Source of the DNA: Epiperipatus broadwayi
Lineage: Eukaryota > Onychophora > Udeonychophora > Euonychophora > Peripatidae
Length of the DNA: 64,000 bases
Assembly (NCBI GenBank): GCA_028023455.1
Contig: JAQFVV010000022.1
Location: 9,009,100-9,073,099, forward strand
Direction: 5' to 3'
Positions within the stretch are counted from its first letter, which is position 1. The number at the start of each line of letters is the position of its first letter. Of this stretch, positions 58,125 to 64,000 are shown piece after piece. A program made the position numbers and the translations under genes. Under the pieces are notes generated by a model. That model was not told the DNA's origin and searched no databases. It saw only the letters and a program-made list of their open reading frames with translations.

Positions 58125-58950
58125 AATAATTGTAACTAACTTATATTGCTATTTAAAACTTCAATAATGGTAAGATTAAACTGACCTGCATTTAAAAAGA
58201 TTTTAGTGTAATATTTATCATCATTATAAAAAGCATTTATATGGGAAATATTTGAAACATTTGTCATTAAATGATATAAAATAAAAAATCTCCTATCTTA
58301 CCCAGGATTTAAACAATAATAAAATTATAAATAGGCTTTGAGACTTGGATTTTGTTGATATAGCAATTTATAAAATTTGTTTTTTACTTACCATTTTTTA
58401 CAGCAGTTTATTAACTGATAGTTGACAATAATTCTGTCCTTGATAAATAAACTATCTGTTAGTTTTTAACCAGTAGTATTTAAAAATTCTTTCTTACATA
58501 ATGTTTCTTTGTAAACTTTGTTTAAGCTTCAAGATTAAAATTTGTTGTGAATAATTTGGTTAATAGCCTATAATACAAGAAAGGCATCTTTCAAACTACC
58601 CAAAAAGAGATATTTTAATCAAGCACTACTTTAAAATTCATGTACGCTGATGGTGAGAATATTAAATCATAAAGTTCACTCATAATGAGCTTATGGTTTA
58701 GTAATGCTACCTTTTCTTAGAATTCCAATTAATAACTTCAACTCCAACTGATTGCTTAATTAGATATTTAAAACTCTTTATATACTTTTGGAGTTGCTTA
58801 TGAAAATCAAGAAAGATGATCAGCTGTGATTTTCATTTTATATAATATTTAAAATCAATAAAATCGGTAGCAAACTTTAGTAATTAATAGAAGCTATATT
58901 TTAATACTTAATAAATTTTTATCTGATCCTTCCTTATTTATATCTCTTAA
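58125..58950. other. No recognisable feature
   Basis: AT-rich sequence; nothing supported. Confidence 0.4.
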
Positions 58951-58954
58951 AAAT

Positions 58955-59105
58955 TCAGTTGCACTAAATCCAGATCCAAGACTGTTTACCGATAAGAGCC
59001 CTAAGCCAAAAACTAGGCTGAAGATATGGATAAGATTGGCACTCATTGACTACTCAAAGTTATACTAAGTGATATAAATGGAATGAGAGGAAGAGAATTT
59101 TCCAT
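58955..59105 (+). repeat. Old family A copy with decayed hammerhead-like motif
   Basis: 58974-59031 still shows AUCCAAG, CGAUAAG where the core belongs, a GCC-CUAA-GCC-like stem II, AAAAC, CUAGGC and AUAUGGAU. Downstream, cattgactactcaaag and agagaattttcca match the family A end. The core is mutated, so it is inactive. Confidence 0.5.
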
Positions 59106-59254
59106 CAGTGTTTACAAATGTTTTACAATTTATTTTATAGTTTAAAATCAGACCATTTTCAAAAGCAAATTTTGCATATGCTTGATAAAATTAATGTGGA
59201 AGTAGCATATTTTAACATTTATAAATTGCAGTAGAAAAAATTATTATAGACAAC

Positions 59255-59308
59255 TTCATCATCATCATCATTATTATTATTATTATTATGATGATGATGA
59301 TGATGATT

Positions 59309-59353
<45 letters not shown>

Positions 59354-59354
59354 T
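59255..59354. repeat. (ATC/GAT)n microsatellite at the LINE 3' end
   Basis: About 100 bp of atc, att and gat triplets. On the minus strand the LINE 3' end (caataaagttttgctttgaa) runs directly into catcatcat, so the repeat forms the 3' tail of the element. Confidence 0.8.
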
Positions 59355-61043
59355 TTCAAAGCAAAACTTTATTGAGTCTAAAAAGTTACAGAATCACATC
59401 TAGTACTATATTGATTTGTTACAAATGAAAAACAAATTACAACTTTCAGTATATAAGTCTTTATCATTTCTGCATACTTTTCTTTTTTCTTGTTTTTAAA
59501 TTTGGTCTTCTATTTAGTTCAGTTTATGCTTGCATCTCTTTGAAGTTGGAAAAAATGCTGATGTTGAAAATGTCATCATCTATCTTATTGGCCTTTATAT
59601 TTCATAGACTGGATCTTTGTTTCAAGTGTGACCATGTGGCTGACCATGTGGCTGCAAACACATCTGTTTGAGCTAGGATGCTGTCTCTTTTTCTGAACAG
59701 TTCTAGTTTTATTGAATATGTTACTGGGTGGCGTCGAGGGTTATTGGCAAGTGCAAAAGTGCATATGGTACACCAGTAGGCATAAAGGCTGTGTGTTGCT
59801 GCACAAATAGCAGGGCTGTTGCCTTTTTTAAAAGTATTTATTATTTCATCAATTGAAATGATAGCCTTTCTGTATGTGGTAAACATTGTGCGACGTATTG
59901 TTTCTAGGGCACTGCAGGAATGAAGAAAATGATCTTGTGTCTCTTCTTCTTTATGACATAGCCCACACATGGGGTCTATATTTGTATGGAATCTATGAAA
60001 TTTAAGGAAATGTGTTGTGGGTAGAGCATTGAGATTAAGCTTAAGTAGAAAATCAAAAAATTTTGGTTCTAATGACCATTTTCTGAATTGTTGCAGTAGT
60101 TGCCTGTTGTCTATCCCAAGAACTGATGGATGTGGATTAGGTGTCTGGTTTAGATATAGTATATTATAAATGTCCCAGTATGTATACTTGTTGTCATTAT
60201 TGAGTGATATTTTGTTGTATATTGGCTTGAGTTCTTCAATCAGTGTGGATAGATATCCATATGAAGGGGGTGGTCTGTCTGTGGGTATTATACTGATTAC
60301 ACACTCCAGGTCTGGAAATCTTTTTATGGTTGCTGTTATTAGATTTACTGATTTCTGTGTGTAAAAAACCTTAATTGTATGGAGTCCAAGTCTATTGCTA
60401 TGTGGTGCTCTGCTCAGATTTTTTAAAGAAATTGCCACTGTCTTTCTCTTCCATATTAGTTTGTTACAGATTGATGAGATTTTAGATATGAATGTTTTTG
60501 CAAATTTGATTATAGGTGTGTAGTAGGTAAATTTTGTAATTATAAGTTGATTAAATAGTGCTACCTTTGCATATATTGACAGGTATGACTTTTCAAGTGA
60601 GGCTGTGATTTTTTCAGCATCTTTTTTTAATTTATTTTGAATTTTTTGCCTCATTCCATTGGTTCCAAGGTAGAATGGGAAACCAAGGAAAGCAGATGGT
60701 TTACCATTAAACATCTCTCTACAGTGCTTGCCTGTGTATATTGACCATGCAGCAGTTTTATTTGTGTTAATTTTTAAATTAAAATTTGAGGTATAATTCT
60801 TGATTATCTCTTGTAATATGGGGGGGGGTTTTCTTTTTAAAGGGGAGGAAAACAGTTACATCATCCATATAGGCTATGCATGATATATTTAGAGCAGTGT
60901 TTGGGATTTGAATGCCTTTTATTTTTTTCTGGTATCTCTATTAATAGAGGATTTATATATATATTGTAAAGAGCAAGGCACTGAGGGGGGATCCTTGTGG
61001 GATGGATTGACTCGGTCTGAAGGCTGGTGAATTTTTCCCATCA
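59355..61043 (-). pseudogene. Tx1/L1-like LINE: RT and C-terminal CCHC region, frameshifted and 5' truncated
   Basis: On the minus strand the order is SIPQGSPLSALLFTIYI (RT block 4, ends at 60955), NPLLIEIPEK, NTALNISCIAYMDDVTVFLP with an intact catalytic YMDD (60860-60871), ILQEIIKNYTSNFNLKINTN and KTAAWSIYTGKH. Then comes a 370-codon frame (59602-60714) with the RT thumb (residues 1-120) and a zinc knuckle C250-x2-C253-x8-H262-x4-C267. Frame changes fall at a TA run (about 60955), an A run (about 60926) and a run of 9 G on the plus strand (60830-60838). The polyadenylation signal AATAAA is at 59368-59373 (minus). The layout QGSPLS, YxDD, thumb, CCHC fits Tx1/L1-type elements. The 5' part is replaced by a microsatellite. 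Confidence 0.8.
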
Positions 61044-61071
61044 CTACAACTACTACTACTATTACTACTAC

Positions 61072-61123
<52 letters not shown>

Positions 61124-61124
61124 T
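61044..61124. repeat. (ACT/ATT)n microsatellite at the LINE 5' truncation
   Basis: About 80 bp of act then att triplets directly abut the truncated RT. A minus frame here encodes a polyasparagine run fused to the LINE sequence and is not a gene. Confidence 0.85.
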
Positions 61125-61159
61125 AACATCATCATCAGGTGGCACTGGATTAATTCCTT

Positions 61160-61235
61160 ATATATATATAAGTAAGTAGTTCATACCTAAACCATGCCAA
61201 TAATATCAATCTGTTTGTTGTCAAGGCAACTTTTT
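61160..61235 (-). repeat. Family E dispersed repeat
   Basis: Minus-strand copy with gttgccttgacaacaaacag and gattgatattattggcatgg. Confidence 0.5.
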
Positions 61236-61254
61236 TAATGATGAAGATGGATAC

Positions 61255-62411
61255 CTCACCACGTTTCCCCCAAAATAAGACTGAATCTTATATTAATTTT
61301 TGCTCCAAAAAACAGGGTATTTCTTTTCAGAGGAGTCTTATTTTTTCATGTATAAAAAATCTACATTTATTCAAAATGTCACATCAACGTCCCAAACATA
61401 TTTTTTCAGCAACGCCCTCTGTGAATATTTGAATTTTCAGCTAGCGATATACATTTTGGGATATTTATATTTTTTTATGTACAAAAACTTGTCTGGGATC
61501 AAAATATTATTCTGTTTAAATCTACTATCAAATCAAGTGTTAATTGAAGACTTATGAGATAGGAATAGTAACAAAAATGATTACTGTTAAGAATGATTAT
61601 CCATACAAAAGTGATGAAAAAAATGCAAGCATAATAATTCAGAAAACATTTCTATATTTCACACCACATTAAGTAAGACTGTTATGACTCCCTGTGTATT
61701 AAATTACAAATATTCATATAAGACACAACCACATCCATTCATTTTCAAGGGCCTACATTGTAAACACTTTTCAAATTACTTATTATAGCTCCACTTGAGT
61801 ATTCTTTTTTTGAACTTTTCTTTAGTAGGAGAATAATTTAACTTAAACTAAATTTTAATTATTAAAATCAGTTTCCTTATTTAAACTCTTTTAGGATGAA
61901 AATAACCATTTAAGAAACAAAACTGATTTTTCTTTTATCTTGGATATTTAAAAGCTACCATGATCAAACTCTAAATCTAAGTCAATCAGATATTCTAAAT
62001 CTAAGTATTAAATATAAATAAAATAAGTATCTAAAATTTTATAAGTGCAATTATAAATTGTCTGATATACTGGTTTATGATAGGTAAAATTTTAAAAGTT
62101 TGTTAAATCCTTCATAAAGTCAATAAATTGATTATCTTACATCTAAGATTCAACTGAGATGAAATTGTTTCTCTATGCATATAGAATTATATTTGTTGAA
62201 AATGTTCAATGGGAAAATACATTATAATTTGTAGTATCATTTATTTAAAGAATTAATGTCAATACTATTAGTTATTTATATTTTAATTTCTTTATAATTT
62301 AATACATATATCATAAGCTTCAACAAATGAAAAAAAATCCATTCATCTCGCTAGGACTTATATTTGGGATAGGGTTTATATTATAACTGTCCTGATTTTG
62401 AGGAAACACAG
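61255..62411. mobile_element. TA-flanked DNA transposon (mariner-type) with tttcccccaaaataagac ends
   Basis: The left end has cgtttcccccaaaataagac followed by tgaatcttatattaatttt. The right end, reversed, reads ctgtgtttcctcaaaatcagg followed by acagttataatataaaccc, so the first 40 or so bases of the two ends match imperfectly. TA stands outside the right end (62412-62413) and near the left end (61252-61253). I recall this kind of terminus from DNA transposons found across many animals. The interior has no transposase frame. The exact left boundary is uncertain by several bases. Confidence 0.55.
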
Positions 62412-62413
62412 TA

Positions 62414-64000
62414 TCTTTATCTATAATTTAAGATATTTATATAGATATTAAAGATAAACCCTTGGCTGAAAAAAATTAACATTTTTAATTTAAAGAAGTT
62501 TAAATAAATATCTTTAAACAGGAAAATATTACCTGTTTTGAAAGCAGACTAACAAATAATCAATTTTAATTTTGAAACTGCAACTGAAACTCTGTATTAT
62601 TTATTTAGATTGTAAAATTAATAATATTGAAGGCTAAACTAGTTTACAGATGTAAATATACTTATAGCATAATGGGTTAATGGATGATATCAAAATTTTA
62701 GGGCATTTGATTATTTTTAAGTCATCTATTTCAATGTAATTAAGATTTTTTCTTATATTTTCTTCTTTACTTTTTTTGCATTTCTCTTCATATATTCATA
62801 TATATTAAAATTTTCTTATCATCTTTTATATACTTTAATGCAATCTTTTTTATATATAATTCCTTCTTTGTTTTGCTTACAGTTTCGACTGTTCTGCAGT
62901 CTTCAGCTACAACATTTAAACATATAGGCATATACTCACATAATCATTATTTTATATACATATTAGTATTCATATTTTATATTACCATTCATAATCATAT
63001 TTAACTTTAACTCTTTTGCTTCTCTTGATTGCATTAAAATATATATGAAGAGATGATAAAAAAAATTTAATATATATGAATATTTAAGATTTTCCAAATT
63101 ATTAGTATGAGCAGTTGAAGTCCTGTTTAAGGAACTGCTTTGTTTGAACAAAAGCTAAATATGAATAAATTATTATTAATCTGATATTTCGGTCATTAAT
63201 GCTTTTTTAGATGTGTAAAATTTTCAGGTGTTAGCTGTTTTTTCTTCAATCATTATAAATTCAAACTTCTGAAAATCTTAACTAATCATTAATTTTACTA
63301 TTTATAGTTTATATATATAGAAATAGTTTTTATATATATAATAAATTTGTCTTAATAATAATAATATATCAATTTAAAATACAACATATGCTGGTATTTA
63401 TTTAAGAATAAAAATTTTATGCAACAGTAATTGAAACAATATATAATTTATTGTTTTTGAATTAAAGATGTTTCAATTAATAATAGCATTCTTGAAGTAC
63501 AAAAAATGATCAAAACTATCTAAAGTATAAACCTTGGATCCATTTTTTGTTTAAATTTTAAATTATATATTTTTGTTCTGAAAGTTTTATGTAATTCCTT
63601 AAACATTGTCTTCCAAACTTTCCGTAATCTGAATAAATCAAAACACAAATCCTAAAGCAAGGTTACTTTTTAAAAAAATTTAAACTATTTAAAAAGTGAT
63701 TTTATAACGATTTTTTAAAAGTATTATTGACATAACAGAAAAAGTAATGAGATTTCTACAGAATTTCAGAAATGTTTAACTTTTTATTAATGTCATCAGA
63801 TGTTGTTTTTTTTTTAACAAAAAAAGAGGTGATAATGTTTCTTAAATGAGCATATTTTTGTGTGAATTTAATTTACATTATACATTTTTATAACAGTTAT
63901 AAAACAAAATACCATCTTGTTTTCCATTTTAGTATTTGAAGTGATTACACAGTGAATTGGAAGTTATGAGATAAACATATATTAGTTTTTACAATGTTTA
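62414..64000. other. No recognisable feature
   Basis: AT-rich sequence with TA runs; the 62-codon minus frame (62963-63151) is unsupported. Confidence 0.4.

Noticed and set aside
60953-61135. Polyasparagine/serine protein
   Set aside because: It is an ATT/ACT microsatellite fused to the truncated LINE RT.
1-64000. CRISPR arrays, bacterial operons, rRNA or a host exon-intron gene
   Set aside because: No regularly spaced repeats with spacers, no ribosome binding site and frame organisation, no rRNA-like sequence and no run of frames joined by plausible splice sites encoding a known host protein.

Overview
The window reads as intergenic or intronic DNA from an AT-rich invertebrate animal genome; I cannot name the species. 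The evidence is the mix of mobile elements: Penelope-like elements with GIY-YIG endonucleases, RTE-like, Jockey-like and Tx1/L1-like LINEs, pogo/Tigger-like and other TA-flanked DNA transposons, tRNA-derived SINEs, long foldback elements and microsatellites. I see no intact host gene, no functional tRNA or rRNA gene, no CRISPR and no prokaryotic signal. Nearly all short open frames are chance products of AT-rich or repetitive DNA. The only long frame (59602-60714, minus) is the 3' part of a decayed LINE.

Layout. 0-9 kb: a TTAA-flanked foldback element, a 1.1 kb Tigger-like element with TA duplications, two tRNA-derived SINEs and a decayed LINE. 9-26 kb: foldback repeats, a Penelope-like remnant (15.2-16.0 kb), a 44-bp minisatellite, a broken multicopy ORF (22.0-22.9 kb) and more foldbacks. 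26-45 kb: RTE 3' ends, a tRNA-Gly-type SINE with a perfect 17-bp target duplication, a second Penelope remnant (33.2-33.7 kb), a Jockey-like RT remnant, an RTE RT remnant and an inverted pair of tRNA SINEs. 45-53 kb: two Penelope copies placed 5' end to 5' end, a 1.5 kb palindrome of repeat units, the second Tigger-like copy with a transposase remnant, and an RTE endonuclease region split by nested repeats. 53-64 kb: a 477-bp tandem duplication, the Tx1/L1-like LINE bounded by two microsatellites, and a TA-flanked DNA transposon.

The most interesting result is that two unrelated repeat families, called A and B here, carry sequences that fold by hand into type I hammerhead ribozymes. Family B (17.1, 30.7, 55.15 and 55.64 kb) has a tRNA-like segment next to the hammerhead. 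Family A (11.2, 25.3, 47.6, 48.1, 48.4, 48.8 kb and a decayed copy at 59.0 kb) has none. Both families occur as direct dimers with a ribozyme-to-ribozyme period of about 430-480 bp, and as inverted pairs. This resembles the tandem hammerhead elements known from animals (retrozymes, Sm-alpha-like SINEs, newt satellite 2), but the inverted dimer-of-dimers layout is unusual. The GIY-YIG Penelope elements or the RTE LINEs nearby are plausible sources of the mobilising enzymes; that link is inference.
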